A stretch of DNA of 64,000 bases from Albirhodobacter sp042466415 (GCF_042466415.1 NZ_JAXHCH010000001.1:62001-126000); one strand, 5' to 3'. Positions 17,604-26,491 are shown, counted from the stretch's first letter. Numbers and translations are program-made. Notes: a model not told the origin generated them from the letters alone.

Positions 17604-18923
17604 ATGACGAGAGATAACACAATTCACGCCTCGCGACGAGGGTTTTTAGGGTTAGGTCTTGGGGGCTTAGCGCTCGCTGCTGCTGTTGGGCCGACGCAGG
17701 CCGCCGAAAAGCTGGCGACCAAAGCGCGCATTGTGATTATCGGTGCGGGCGCTGCGGGCACATCGCTGGTGAACCGATTGGTGGCGCGGCTTGAAGGGGC
17801 CGAGATCACGATTTTGGACCCGAGCGCGGAGCATTTATACCAGCCCGGGTTGTCGTTGGTGGCGGCAGGGTTGAAGCCTGCTTACTATACACAATCAAAG
17901 ACCGCGGAGTGGATGCCAGATGGCATCACCCTTATCACTGAGGCGGCCGCCGCCATTGATCCGATTGTTAAAACCGTCAGCACGACCGGCGGGCAAACGC
18001 TGTCCTACGATTTTCTGGTCGTCGCGCCGGGGCTGGTGCTGGACCATGGCGCGATTGAGGGGTTCTCGCTCGATATGGTCGGGACCAACGGCATCGGTGC
18101 TTTATACGCAGGGCCGCAATACGCTGCAAAAACATGGCAAGCGGCCTCTAAATTTATCGAGGAAGGCGGTGTCGGCCTGTTCACACGCCCCGGAACCGAG
18201 ATGAAATGCGCGGGCGCGCCGTTGAAGCATACCTTCCTGATTGAGGATATTGCCAGCCGCACCTTGGGTAAAGGCAAGCACGAGATGCATTATGCGGCAC
18301 ATGACAACGCGTTGTTCGGCGTGCCGATCGTCTCGGAAAAAGTGCGGATGCTGTTTGAAGATCGCAGCATCACACCGCATTACAGCCATGTTCTGAAGGC
18401 GGTTGACGCTGGCCGTAAAATTGCGACCTTTGCCACGCCCGATGGCGATCAAGAGCAGGGCTATGACTATCTTCACGTCATCCCGCCGCAACGCGCCCCC
18501 GAGGTGATCCGCCAATCCGGCCTAAGCTGGGCCGATAAATGGACGGATCAGGGATGGGTCGAGGTGGATATGAAAACCCTTCGACATTTGCGCTATCCTG
18601 ACATCTTCGCTTTAGGGGACGTCGCAGGTGTCCCGAAAGGCAAAACCGCCGCCTCGGTAAAATGGCAGGTGCCCGTGGTAGAGGATCATCTGATCGCGGC
18701 CATTGAAGGTAAAGAGGGAACAGCGGTCTACGACGGCTACACGTCTTGCCCCCTCATCACCCGCGTTGGCCGCGCGATGCTCGTTGAGTTCGATTACCAC
18801 AACAATCTCAAACCGTCCTTCCTCGGTGTCATCGCGCCTCTGGAGGAGTTGTGGGTGAGTTGGTTGATGAAAGAGGTCGCCTTAAAAGCGACCTATAACG
18901 CAATGCTGCGCGGCAAGGCTTAA
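17604..18923 (+). CDS. Tat-exported sulfide:quinone oxidoreductase-like flavoprotein
   Basis: A 439-residue FAD protein of the sulfide:quinone oxidoreductase/flavocytochrome c sulfide dehydrogenase group. A twin-arginine signal (SRRGFLGLGLGG) leads to an FAD-binding GAGAAG motif (about residues 47-52) and two conserved redox cysteines, Cys202 (MKCAGAPLK) and Cys382 (TSCPLIT). The FALGDVAG motif near 337 closes the FAD site. ATG 17604 is chosen because GGAGGAG lies 7 bases upstream; ATG 17598 abuts that motif. A Tat leader implies periplasmic action, oxidising sulfide and passing electrons to quinone, perhaps to the bd oxidase nearby. Only two catalytic cysteines are visible, as in the two-cysteine SQR types. 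Confidence 0.8.
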   Translation: MTRDNTIHASRRGFLGLGLGGLALAAAVGPTQAAEKLATKARIVIIGAGAAGTSLVNRLVARLEGAEITILDPSAEHLYQPGLSLVAAGLKPAYYTQSKTAEWMPDGITLITEAAAAIDPIVKTVSTTGGQTLSYDFLVVAPGLVLDHGAIEGFSLDMVGTNGIGALYAGPQYAAKTWQAASKFIEEGGVGLFTRPGTEMKCAGAPLKHTFLIEDIASRTLGKGKHEMHYAAHDNALFGVPIVSEKVRMLFEDRSITPHYSHVLKAVDAGRKIATFATPDGDQEQGYDYLHVIPPQRAPEVIRQSGLSWADKWTDQGWVEVDMKTLRHLRYPDIFALGDVAGVPKGKTAASVKWQVPVVEDHLIAAIEGKEGTAVYDGYTSCPLITRVGRAMLVEFDYHNNLKPSFLGVIAPLEELWVSWLMKEVALKATYNAMLRGKA

Positions 18924-18933
18924 GGAGAGCATT

Positions 18934-19290
18934 ATGGAACAAATGACGTTTGAAACCATGATTGCGGTATTTGAGGAGATCTTCGGACGCGGGGTCTTTT
19001 GGGCAATGGTTGCGGTGGCCTGTGTCGTGACGGGGGCGTATCTCTACGTGCTGGTCCGCGACCGGGCAATGTCGATGCGCAAATTCATGTTGGCGCAGCT
19101 CTCAATGCCCTTCGGTGCGGTCGCCGCGGTTTTTTTTGTCCAGCGTATGACCCACTCGCATCTGCGTGATGTCGGTGGTCCGGTTGACGTCATCGTCCTT
19201 TTGGGCGTGGCGGGGATCGGAGCCATTGGCGCGGCTATTTTGGTCTATACGGCGCAATCCCTGTTTCACGGCAAGGACGGGCAAGTGTGA
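18934..19290 (+). CDS. Small membrane protein, DUF5368-like
   Basis: A 118-residue protein with three hydrophobic segments (about residues 20-38, 55-72 and 85-108) and short charged loops. It resembles the DUF5368 proteins seen in Rhodobacteraceae, which have no known function. It starts 10 bases after the flavoprotein gene behind a TAAGGAGAG Shine-Dalgarno, so it belongs to the same transcript and may anchor or assist the sulfide oxidation enzymes. Family assignment is from memory of the sequence pattern. Confidence 0.7.
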   Translation: MEQMTFETMIAVFEEIFGRGVFWAMVAVACVVTGAYLYVLVRDRAMSMRKFMLAQLSMPFGAVAAVFFVQRMTHSHLRDVGGPVDVIVLLGVAGIGAIGAAILVYTAQSLFHGKDGQV

Positions 19291-19367
19291 CCTAGGCGGA
19301 GCGCAAGGCGCAGATCCTTTCGACAGCGGGAGGTCCGCGGCGTCGCGGTGACGCTTTTGCTAAACTG

Positions 19368-19401
19368 GCGCGGTCTGCTTCATCAATGAAGCGGGCCGCG
19401 C
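19368..19401. terminator. Long hairpin between convergent transcripts
   Basis: GCGCGGTCTGCTTCAT pairs with ATGAAGCGGGCCGCGC over about 16 bp with two wobbles and almost no loop. It lies between the convergent DUF5368 gene and the oxidase gene at 19481. No clear T-run follows on either strand, so termination is only likely. A small GCGTC/GACGC stem with TTTT sits just before it at 19340-19358. Confidence 0.5.
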
Positions 19402-19480
19402 CGGCGCGTGAGGCACATAGCTATGCGACAAACAGCCAGATGTTCTATTCCAAACTGCTGTTTTGACACATGTTGCGCGA

Positions 19481-20776
19481 TTATTTCAAATTTTCCAACT
19501 GCTTATAATACCACATACCCAGAGAGATTGCGGTGTTTCCGAACCATTTCCCGAATGGCAATTTCGTATGGCGCACGTTCGTAAAAATGCTGAGCTCATC
19601 GGTGCCTCGTGTGATCGCATTGGCCATAACTTCGGCAACGATGTGGGATGTCGCGACACCGTGGCCCGAATACCCTTCTGCAAAAAACACATTCGGAGCG
19701 ATTTGCCCGAGATGGGGAATGCGGTTGATGATGATCCCCGCCTGACCCGACCATTGGTAGTCGATTTTGACCCCCTTCAAGCGCGGGAAGGTTCGCTCGA
19801 GCGCCGGTCTCAGTTCCTTTTCAACGGCGGTCGCGCTGTGACCGTTGCCGCTATAATTTGTGCCGCCCCCGAAGATCAGGCGCTTGTCAGCCGACAGACG
19901 GAAATAGTCCAAAACCATCCGACAATCATAGACGGCAATATCATGCGGATTGATAGCGTTGGCTGTCTCCTCGGAAAGCGGTTCCGTTGCCATTATCCCC
20001 AGAGAGGCCGGAAATAACGCGCCCTTCATCGGGCCTTGAGCCAGATGGTGATAGGCGTTTCCGGCAAGCAATACGTTGTCTGCTGTAACCTGGCCGTTTT
20101 GCGTTTTGACGATGGGGCGCTTGCCATGGACAATTTCGGTGACCCGCGTGTCGCAATAAATCTGTCCGCCCAAGGAGCGCACGGCGTCCGCCTCCCCGAG
20201 GCAGAGGTTCAATGAATGAACATGCATGTTCTTACGGTTCAGCAGGCCGGCGGGGTATAAATCGCTTTCGAGGTATTGCTTAACATCCGCGCCCTCAATG
20301 AACTCGACATGATCTTCCATCCCGTTTTCGCACGCCTCGCGGTACATGTCTTGAAGGCCGGGGATGTGCGAAGGTTTATATGCGGTCAGCATGTGACCGT
20401 GCTTCAGATCGCAGCGAATACCGTATTTCTCAACGCGCGCTTTAATAATGTCATGCCCGCGCCAGCGTAGATCCCAAACGTATTTTTTGGCCTCTGCGCC
20501 GAGGGTTTTTTTAAACTCGCGTTCCATCGCCTTGTCGCCCGAGAGGGACCCCGTGATCTGCCCGCCGTTGCGCCCCGTTGCCCCCCAACCGATTTGATTG
20601 GCCTCAAGCACCGCCACGCGCAGCCCGCGTTCGCAAAGCTCTAACGCCGAGTTGATACCGGTAAATCCGCCGCCGACAATTACGACATCAACATCGATAT
20701 CACCCTCTAACTTAGGGAAGGCTGCGGTGTTGTTGGCGCTTGCGGCGTAGTAGCTTTTGCAATGCGGTTCAGCCAT
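19481..20776 (-). CDS. FAD-dependent amine oxidoreductase (DAO family), PuuB-like
   Basis: A 431-residue flavoprotein of the DAO family, closest in feel to gamma-glutamylputrescine oxidase. The N-terminal VVIVGGGFTGINSALEL nucleotide-binding motif (about residues 31-47), the NQIGWGATGRNGGQITGS segment and the C-terminal GQAGIIINRIPHLG and EGYSGHGVATSH segments fit this family. ATG 20776 is chosen because AGAGGA lies about 9 bases upstream; the frame is open further but has no site. It follows a glutamine-synthetase-like ligase gene by 31 bases, which is the PuuA-PuuB pairing: ligate glutamate to an amine, then oxidise the amine to an aldehyde. The actual amine is not known. Confidence 0.85.
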   Translation of the reverse strand: MAEPHCKSYYAASANNTAAFPKLEGDIDVDVVIVGGGFTGINSALELCERGLRVAVLEANQIGWGATGRNGGQITGSLSGDKAMEREFKKTLGAEAKKYVWDLRWRGHDIIKARVEKYGIRCDLKHGHMLTAYKPSHIPGLQDMYREACENGMEDHVEFIEGADVKQYLESDLYPAGLLNRKNMHVHSLNLCLGEADAVRSLGGQIYCDTRVTEIVHGKRPIVKTQNGQVTADNVLLAGNAYHHLAQGPMKGALFPASLGIMATEPLSEETANAINPHDIAVYDCRMVLDYFRLSADKRLIFGGGTNYSGNGHSATAVEKELRPALERTFPRLKGVKIDYQWSGQAGIIINRIPHLGQIAPNVFFAEGYSGHGVATSHIVAEVMANAITRGTDELSIFTNVRHTKLPFGKWFGNTAISLGMWYYKQLENLK

Positions 20777-20807
20777 GTGTGGCAATCCTCTGTATATTTT
20801 TGATAGT

Positions 20808-22139
20808 TCACACGGCGTCGAGGTATGCTTGATACTCGACATCTGAAACCAATGATTTAAAGACGTCCTGCTCTTGCCGCTTGCAGGCGGCAAACATCGC
20901 GATGAGGGAAGGATCAAAGATTCTGGTCGTCATAGCGCTCCCCTCAAATGCGTCTGTCGCGCCGCGCCAGTCGAGGGGAAGTTGTGTGGCGTTGCCCTCA
21001 TGCGCATTGCCTATCTGGGGCGCGGGCGGGCATATTTTTTCTGACATCCCGACAAAGGCGGCCCCAAGGATCGCGGCAAGAACAAGGTAGGGGTTTGCGT
21101 CCGCGCCAGAGACGCGGTGCTCAATACGGCGCGCGGCATGGGCGCCACCGGGAATGCGAATGGCGGCGGTGCGATTTTCGTAGCCCCAAGCGGCCACGGT
21201 TGGGGCGAGACTCCCCAAACAAAGGCGCCGATAAGAGTTTAAATGCGGGGCAAAAACCAAGGTTGTTGCGGGCATTGCGGTGATCAGCCCTCCGACGGCA
21301 TGTTTGAGCAAATCGGACCCGTCTTCGGTACTGTCATTAAACACATTTTCACCTGCTGCATTCAACATGCTGAAATGCACATGGAATCCGTTGCCGGCCT
21401 CATCGTGATATGGCTTCGCCATGAAGCTGGCGGAGAACCCCTGTTCGGTCGCGCAGGTTTTGATGATTTGTTTTAAAATTACGGCGTCATCTGCGGCGCG
21501 CAGCGCATCGCCGACATGGCTCAGGTTGAACTCGAATTGCCCTGAACCGCCTTCAGAAATCGCAGTCTCCACGGGAACACCGCACGCTTGCGCCATTGCG
21601 TAAACCGCATCCAGAAAAGGCGAGACGCGGGAGATTTCCGCCAGAGAATAGATCGCATCGGCACGCCTTGGTTTCCCACTGCGCAGATCGGCAATCGGAG
21701 TGGCGCGCACGCAATTTGGATCGACCAAGTGAAACTCTAATTCCGTCGCAACGACCGGAGTTAGTCCGATATCTGCAAAGCGTTGTAGCACAAGCGCCAA
21801 CGCATGGCGGGGGTCGGCGAGATAGGGTGACCCGTCTTCAAGGGTCATCCACATCGGAATTAAAGGGCAATGGTTTGCAGATCCGATGATGTGCAACGGA
21901 CCACGCCCCGTTGGGAGGCATACGCCATCTTTATCGCCGTTTTCCATGACCAAGGAATTGCCATCAACATCTGTGCCCCAGATATCCACGCCTATGCTGG
22001 ACATTGGCATCCGAAACGCGCCCGAGGCCAATTTCTCTGCCATGGCCGCAGGTAGACGTTTGCCGCGCAGGCAGCCGTTCAGATCATACACCCCTGCAAG
22101 AATGCTATGGCCACTTTCGGTAATAGGTTCCGGCATCAT
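20808..22139 (-). CDS. Glutamine-synthetase-family gamma-glutamyl-amine ligase (PuuA-like)
   Basis: A 443-residue ligase of the glutamine synthetase superfamily. Visible are the beta-grasp N domain, the ATELEFHLVD metal-binding strand (about residue 135), NGFHVHFSM with a catalytic histidine (about 257), and YRRLCLG...ENRTAAIRIPGG (about 305-345). The sequence departs from true GlnA forms, and the oxidase directly downstream points to gamma-glutamylation of an amine such as putrescine. An operator made of two TATAAC cores lies 40-75 bases before its ATG, and the same arrangement precedes the transporter operon at 30.6 kb. Confidence 0.85.
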   Translation of the reverse strand: MMPEPITESGHSILAGVYDLNGCLRGKRLPAAMAEKLASGAFRMPMSSIGVDIWGTDVDGNSLVMENGDKDGVCLPTGRGPLHIIGSANHCPLIPMWMTLEDGSPYLADPRHALALVLQRFADIGLTPVVATELEFHLVDPNCVRATPIADLRSGKPRRADAIYSLAEISRVSPFLDAVYAMAQACGVPVETAISEGGSGQFEFNLSHVGDALRAADDAVILKQIIKTCATEQGFSASFMAKPYHDEAGNGFHVHFSMLNAAGENVFNDSTEDGSDLLKHAVGGLITAMPATTLVFAPHLNSYRRLCLGSLAPTVAAWGYENRTAAIRIPGGAHAARRIEHRVSGADANPYLVLAAILGAAFVGMSEKICPPAPQIGNAHEGNATQLPLDWRGATDAFEGSAMTTRIFDPSLIAMFAACKRQEQDVFKSLVSDVEYQAYLDAV

Positions 22140-22172
22140 CTATCCTTGGGAAGCACCCTGTCTGGGTCTGCA

Positions 22173-22213
22173 ATGTGTTATAACAGATTGCCAATTGCTA
22201 TAACACATGTAAA
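22173..22213. promoter_or_regulatory. Two-part operator before the ligase gene
   Basis: The outer arms ATGTGTTATA and TATAACACAT form a perfect dyad with a 16-base interior. The cores TATAACAG and TATAACACATGTAAA lie 20 bases apart. Exactly the same cores and spacing occur at 30606-30640, before the transporter operon. A GntR-family regulator encoded in this block is the likely ligand. Confidence 0.7.
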
Positions 22214-22328
22214 GGCCCTTTCGACCCAATCACCGATAAACCTTATGGTCTGTGACGGGCGGCCACAGGAAAACGTCCCGCTTTTCAAAAGCAGGGTTTA
22301 ATACGCGCGGAGAGGGTGGGTTTCATCA

Positions 22329-22378
22329 CGCGCAGCCGCCACCCGATCGCCAGAGAGGGCTGGGGCGGCGGCTGCGCG
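22329..22378 (-). terminator. GC-rich stem-loop downstream of the cupin gene
   Basis: CGCGCAGCCGCC and GGCGGCTGCGCG form a perfect 12-bp stem across a 26-base loop, starting 76 bases after the cupin stop. There is no T-run, so it may terminate weakly or protect the 3' end. Confidence 0.5.
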
Positions 22379-22454
22379 GTGGGTGTTTGCGGCCTACTGG
22401 CAGTGGCCGTTCGTGACAAAGCGCGTTGGGGAACAGCGCTTTGCCTCCTTTAAC

Positions 22455-22811
22455 TTAGACGTTCTCGCGGATCACAAAGATCTTCTTTGTCGGTGTAATA
22501 ATATTCCAGACGTAGCTGTGGCCTGGCCGCATGATAAAGCTGTCGCCAACTGTTATTTTGCGAGGGTCTTTGCCTTCCTCAATCAGTTCTGACTCGCCTT
22601 GAATGATCGTCACAAACTCCCAAGTTTCTTTAACCACCTGCCACGAGCCGACTTGGACTTCCCAAACGCCAGTGCTGACCGACCCATCTGGCGTCACTTC
22701 GATTTCCCACGTCTTATTTGTAGGCGCGCCACTGATAATGCGTTCGGGCAACGGCGCCCCCTCGACGGGTTCACCGAGGGTGTTCAGATCGAAATAATAC
22801 AAAGCGTCCAT
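22455..22811 (-). CDS. Cupin-domain protein (DUF861/cupin_3 type)
   Basis: A 118-residue single cupin. The strand pattern GVWEVQVGSWQVVKETWEFVTIIQGESELIEE (split here by the usual cupin motif 1) and the later GDSFIMRPGHSYVWNI give the small beta-barrel of the DUF861 family, members of which include (S)-ureidoglycine aminohydrolase-type and EutQ-like proteins. Metal-binding histidines are few, with one in PGHSY. It lies between a GntR regulator gene 169 bases upstream and the ligase gene. It may sense or process an intermediate of the amine pathway; its function is not known. Confidence 0.75.
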   Translation of the reverse strand: MDALYYFDLNTLGEPVEGAPLPERIISGAPTNKTWEIEVTPDGSVSTGVWEVQVGSWQVVKETWEFVTIIQGESELIEEGKDPRKITVGDSFIMRPGHSYVWNIITPTKKIFVIRENV

Positions 22812-22980
22812 CGTTTTATCCTAGCTTTTTGAAAGGCACATCATTGGAAATCGCCCATATAGCGGTCAAAGCCAGATTGGCTTGCCGACTGGGAAATCCC
22901 GCCAATTTCTGCACGACATGTGCGAAAGCCTATAACTGAGATCGCAGTTTGTAAACGTGAAACGTGATGGCAAATGCGGG

Positions 22981-23637
22981 TTATTTGATATTGCTCAAAA
23001 CAAGGTTCATGCCGTCCATAACATCGTCAGTCACCGCCTTATTCAGGGCATCCGTATCGCTGTTACGAAGGGCCTGAAGGATCGCGGGATGTTTGTCATG
23101 TTCACGCTGCGATGCGCCGTAGCGTTCAAAAACGACGCGCATCATTGGGCCAAATTGCAACCAGAGCATTTCAATTAGCCGCATCAAAGTCGGCGCTGGT
23201 TCGGCCCCATAAAGTTTAAAATGAAACTCATAGTTTCCGAGCATATAGGACGCCACGTCGCCCGAATCGAGACCCACATTCATACGATGGTCGATCTGCT
23301 CGAGCTCGGAAATAATAGCGGGCGTGATTGCAGGTAGCGCACGTACTGCTGCGGCGGGTTCAAGTTGTAGGCGGCTGAACAGAAGATCGTTGAAACGATC
23401 CAAAGTCATCTGCGGGACAACGACGCTGCTTTGGGATTTAATCTCGAGCACACGTTCTGCGGAGAGGCGGGAAATCGCCTCACGAACCGGCATAGGGCTG
23501 ATAGACAGCTCTCGCGCGATCGCACGGGACGACAGAATTTGATCCGGCGTGATTGCCCCCGTCACCAGCCTGTGGCGTAAAGTGTCATAAACCATCGCCC
23601 GCATTGGGAAATCACTCGCCGGTTTTTTGTCGTCCAA
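22981..23637 (-). CDS. GntR-family regulator with FCD domain (first copy)
   Basis: A 218-residue regulator. The N-terminal winged helix (about residues 13-80, with ILSSRAIARELSISPMPVREAISRLSAERVLE) is followed by an all-helical FCD ligand-binding domain (about 90-210) with the conserved metal-site histidines in RMN, YEFHFKLYG and REHD positions. It is a paralogue of the GntR protein at 30725. An inverted repeat at 23652-23683 immediately upstream is a probable autoregulatory site. It follows the D-lactate dehydrogenase gene by 94 bases. Confidence 0.88.
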   Translation of the reverse strand: MDDKKPASDFPMRAMVYDTLRHRLVTGAITPDQILSSRAIARELSISPMPVREAISRLSAERVLEIKSQSSVVVPQMTLDRFNDLLFSRLQLEPAAAVRALPAITPAIISELEQIDHRMNVGLDSGDVASYMLGNYEFHFKLYGAEPAPTLMRLIEMLWLQFGPMMRVVFERYGASQREHDKHPAILQALRNSDTDALNKAVTDDVMDGMNLVLSNIK

Positions 23638-23651
23638 GGTCCTGCACTCCA

Positions 23652-23683
23652 GGTATGATGCCGCAAATCTTAAGCATCATGCC
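23652..23683. promoter_or_regulatory. Inverted repeat upstream of the GntR gene
   Basis: GGTATGATGC and GCATCATGCC are arms of a 10-bp dyad (9 of 10 symmetric) separated by 12 bases. It begins 15 bases before the regulator's ATG. It differs from the TATAAC operator, so it may be recognised by this regulator specifically. Confidence 0.5.
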
Positions 23684-23731
23684 ATAGCACGAAAAATCGG
23701 CGCGGAGTAAACGGCAGTTGATCCCTTGGGG

Positions 23732-25444
23732 TTATGACTCGGCGTAGTGTTTACGCTTGGACATCTTCCCCAAACCTGGGTTCAGCGTGTTCGTTGGATC
23801 GATTTTACGATAGAACGCCGCCAAATCCGGCTTTGCGAGATATTGATGTCCGACGTTATGTTCGGCGGGGTATTCCGCTCCGCGCTTGTCCAATATCTCG
23901 AGCATCTGTGTCTTAAGCGCCTCCACATCAACGCCGGCCTTCACGATGTAATCTTGGTGCATGACATGGCAGAGAAAATGCCCGCAATACAGCGCATGAA
24001 CGATTTGATCCGTGATCTGTTTGGGAAGGGTTTCAAACCAGTCTTCGTCGTTCCGGCGCAAGGCGATATCTAATGCCAAAATATCTTCGACATCTTTGGC
24101 GTGGATGGTCCGAAACCGAACCGACGCGGCCCCCGCAGCGAAGCGATAGAGTGCCGCGATTTTTGCCTCTCGTGCGGTACATTCAAAGAAGTCGAGCGTT
24201 CTTGTGGCTCGAAGTTTGCTCAGCGCTGCACGTGCCTCCTCTATGCCGCTATCGCGTACTTTCAAAATCAGGTGGTGATCGAATTGCGCGCGTATGTCGT
24301 CCATGCGCTTGGGCACGATGGTTGGCCAGACAGCTGCCAGCGCCTGCATGAAATGATCAGTGGCATGGCGTAAGAACGGTACGCGCTCCAACCGCGCATC
24401 AATCGCGCCTTTGAGGGCGAAAAACCGCGGCAACCAATCCGTGCCCAGCTTATCAATCATTACCACGGAATCTTTGCCATATTTCCGGATAAGGTCATAG
24501 TAGTCGGCGTGCAGATATTCCGCGCTGACGGGAAGTGTTTCGAAATCCGTCAGGATTTCGCGGCGCAACTGTGTCAGGGCCGCAGGATCGCGCGCGCCGA
24601 TGTAAAATGTCGTTTCGGCCTCGGGGTTTGGGTAGGTGTCGAGGCGCACGGCAAAGACAGCCAGTTTGCCCGCGCAGCCCGAAGCTTCGTGCAGACGGTG
24701 TTTATCAGCATTGAACCGCGCCGGTGTTGCTGCCTCAACATCCCGAACGCGTGTGGCGTAACCGGTGTCTGATGCTTTGGCGTTCGTGTCCTGAATATCG
24801 TGTTCGGTATAGTCGCCTGCTTGCAACCGCGTCAGAATTTGCTCCGGCGTCGTCCCGAGCGAAATCCCAAGATGGTTCACCAGCTCCAACGTTCCCGTTT
24901 CCGACACTTGGGCAAAAATCGACATCTCGGTGTAGGCGGGCCCCCGTTCGACAAGAGAACCGCCGGAATTGTTGCAAATCCCGCCGATCACCGAGGCCCC
25001 GATGCAAGAGCTTCCGATAACGGAATGGGGCTGTCGGTTCAGCGGGCTCAACGCCTTTTCTAATGTGTAAAGCGTTGTGCCCGGAAAGCCGATACTTTGG
25101 GCCCCGCCCTTGATCAGGTGCAGCATTGACAGCCGCTTCGTGCTGATCAAAACGACATCTCGATCATAGGTGCCGTCGGGGGTGGACCCGCCGGTCAAGC
25201 CCGTGTTTGCAGCCTGCATGATAACGATTTTATCCGCCGCGACGCAGGCTTTTAGCACATACCATTGTTCCAAGAGCGTTCCGGGCTGGATGACGGCCAA
25301 GGCCGCCCCAAACCCGGATCGAAACCCTTTGCGAAACCGTTTGGTTCGCGTGTCGCCCGTGAGCACATGATGCGCCCCTACGATACCCCGCAAGTCTTGC
25401 AACAAGCGGTCGTTGGCTGTCTTGGTCAAAGACGTGTCATTCAT
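23732..25444 (-). CDS. dld: Quinone-dependent D-lactate dehydrogenase
   Basis: A 570-residue peripheral membrane flavoenzyme that oxidises D-lactate (or related D-2-hydroxyacids) and reduces quinone. It matches E. coli Dld in length (571) and in the FAD-binding PCMH region (QAANTGLTGGSTPDG near 85 and SSCIGASVIGGICNNSGG near 150). The C-terminal cap includes EHNVGHQYLAKPDL and the KIDPTNTLNPGLGKMSKRK end. ATG 25444 is favoured because GGAG lies 9-10 bases upstream, whereas ATG 25462 has none. It follows a D-2-hydroxyacid dehydrogenase gene by 58 bases, suggesting linked D-hydroxyacid chemistry. Confidence 0.92.
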   Translation of the reverse strand: MNDTSLTKTANDRLLQDLRGIVGAHHVLTGDTRTKRFRKGFRSGFGAALAVIQPGTLLEQWYVLKACVAADKIVIMQAANTGLTGGSTPDGTYDRDVVLISTKRLSMLHLIKGGAQSIGFPGTTLYTLEKALSPLNRQPHSVIGSSCIGASVIGGICNNSGGSLVERGPAYTEMSIFAQVSETGTLELVNHLGISLGTTPEQILTRLQAGDYTEHDIQDTNAKASDTGYATRVRDVEAATPARFNADKHRLHEASGCAGKLAVFAVRLDTYPNPEAETTFYIGARDPAALTQLRREILTDFETLPVSAEYLHADYYDLIRKYGKDSVVMIDKLGTDWLPRFFALKGAIDARLERVPFLRHATDHFMQALAAVWPTIVPKRMDDIRAQFDHHLILKVRDSGIEEARAALSKLRATRTLDFFECTAREAKIAALYRFAAGAASVRFRTIHAKDVEDILALDIALRRNDEDWFETLPKQITDQIVHALYCGHFLCHVMHQDYIVKAGVDVEALKTQMLEILDKRGAEYPAEHNVGHQYLAKPDLAAFYRKIDPTNTLNPGLGKMSKRKHYAES

Positions 25445-25502
25445 TTCAGGTCGCTCCGGCATAAAAAGAGACGCGGCGCATATCCACCAAGACTCTGCGC
25501 AT

Positions 25503-26450
25503 TCAGGTCACCACATTCGTCGGCTGACCCGCGATAAAGGCGAGGATGTTCTGACCAGCATAGCCAAAGACGTCGTTTGCCTCATCTGTGTGAAAACCGA
25601 TATGAGGTGTCAGGGCCGTATTCAGACCTGTTTTAGGCAGCGTACCCTCAATCGGCGGTTCTACGGGAAATACATCCAGACCGGCCCCAAAAATGGCACC
25701 TGCATTGATGATTTCGTTCAACGCCACATTGTCCACGATTTCGGCGCGGGCGGTGTTAATGAAGATGGCCGTTGGCTTCATTTTCTCGAGAAGCGCGCGG
25801 CTGATCATGCCATCGGTTTCTTGGGTGTGAGTGAGGTGCAATGACACCACATCCGATGTCGCAAAAAGCTCATCCAACGCGACCCATTGCGCCTTGATAT
25901 CGTCGCGCGGCGAGCGGGCCCAATAGACGACTTCCATCCCCAGCCCTTGCGCCATCGCGATGACGCGACGGCCAATTGTGCCTGTGCCAACGACACCAAT
26001 ACGACGCCCCGATAATTTCAGGCCTTGGTTTTTATCCCAACCACCCGCTTGGATGATGCTCGCACCTTCATTGATCCGGCGGGCAACGGCAAACATAAGT
26101 GCAATCGCATGCTCCGCAACGCTTTGGCTGGCGTAGTCGGACACGTTAGTGACGGTCACACCGGCCTTTGCTGCCTCATCCATATTAACGAAACGGCGTG
26201 CGCCCGTCCCGACAAAGCTCACGAGCTTCAGATCAGGATTGCGCTCCATCAAGCCGGCTGGCACGGGGCCTTGGTCTCCTACGACATATAGGCAATCATA
26301 CCCCGATGCCCGCGCGATCGCGGCCTCGGGATCGGCAAAGGACTCTTCGAACCAGTCGAATACGTGGCCGGCCTTTTCCAACGGCGCTTTCACATCGCGC
26401 GCGACGATGTCCTTATACTGGGCTTCGCCGTCAATGCATACGATCCTCAT
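25503..26450 (-). CDS. D-2-hydroxyacid dehydrogenase, NAD(P)-dependent
   Basis: A 315-residue cytosolic dehydrogenase interconverting a 2-ketoacid and a D-2-hydroxyacid. The Rossmann motif GVVGTGTIGRRV is near residue 151. The catalytic arginine is in INTARAEI, the glutamate in DVFPVEPP and the histidine in LTPHIGFHT, in the order typical of the family. It lies between the transporter binding protein and Dld. A plausible reading is that it reduces or oxidises an acid derived from the transported substrate while Dld handles the D-hydroxyacid with quinone. The substrate is unknown. Confidence 0.88.
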   Translation of the reverse strand: MRIVCIDGEAQYKDIVARDVKAPLEKAGHVFDWFEESFADPEAAIARASGYDCLYVVGDQGPVPAGLMERNPDLKLVSFVGTGARRFVNMDEAAKAGVTVTNVSDYASQSVAEHAIALMFAVARRINEGASIIQAGGWDKNQGLKLSGRRIGVVGTGTIGRRVIAMAQGLGMEVVYWARSPRDDIKAQWVALDELFATSDVVSLHLTHTQETDGMISRALLEKMKPTAIFINTARAEIVDNVALNEIINAGAIFGAGLDVFPVEPPIEGTLPKTGLNTALTPHIGFHTDEANDVFGYAGQNILAFIAGQPTNVVT

Positions 26451-26491
26451 GGTCGTGGTCCTTCGTATTGTCTTTTATGGGAAATGGGCGA

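Larger units (their letters stand above)
22140..22454. other. 315-bp intergenic region: operator and hairpin
   Basis: This gap between the cupin gene and the ligase gene contains no credible coding region. It holds the operator at 22173-22213 and a 12-bp stem-loop at 22329-22378. The remainder shows nothing I can name. Confidence 0.6.
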
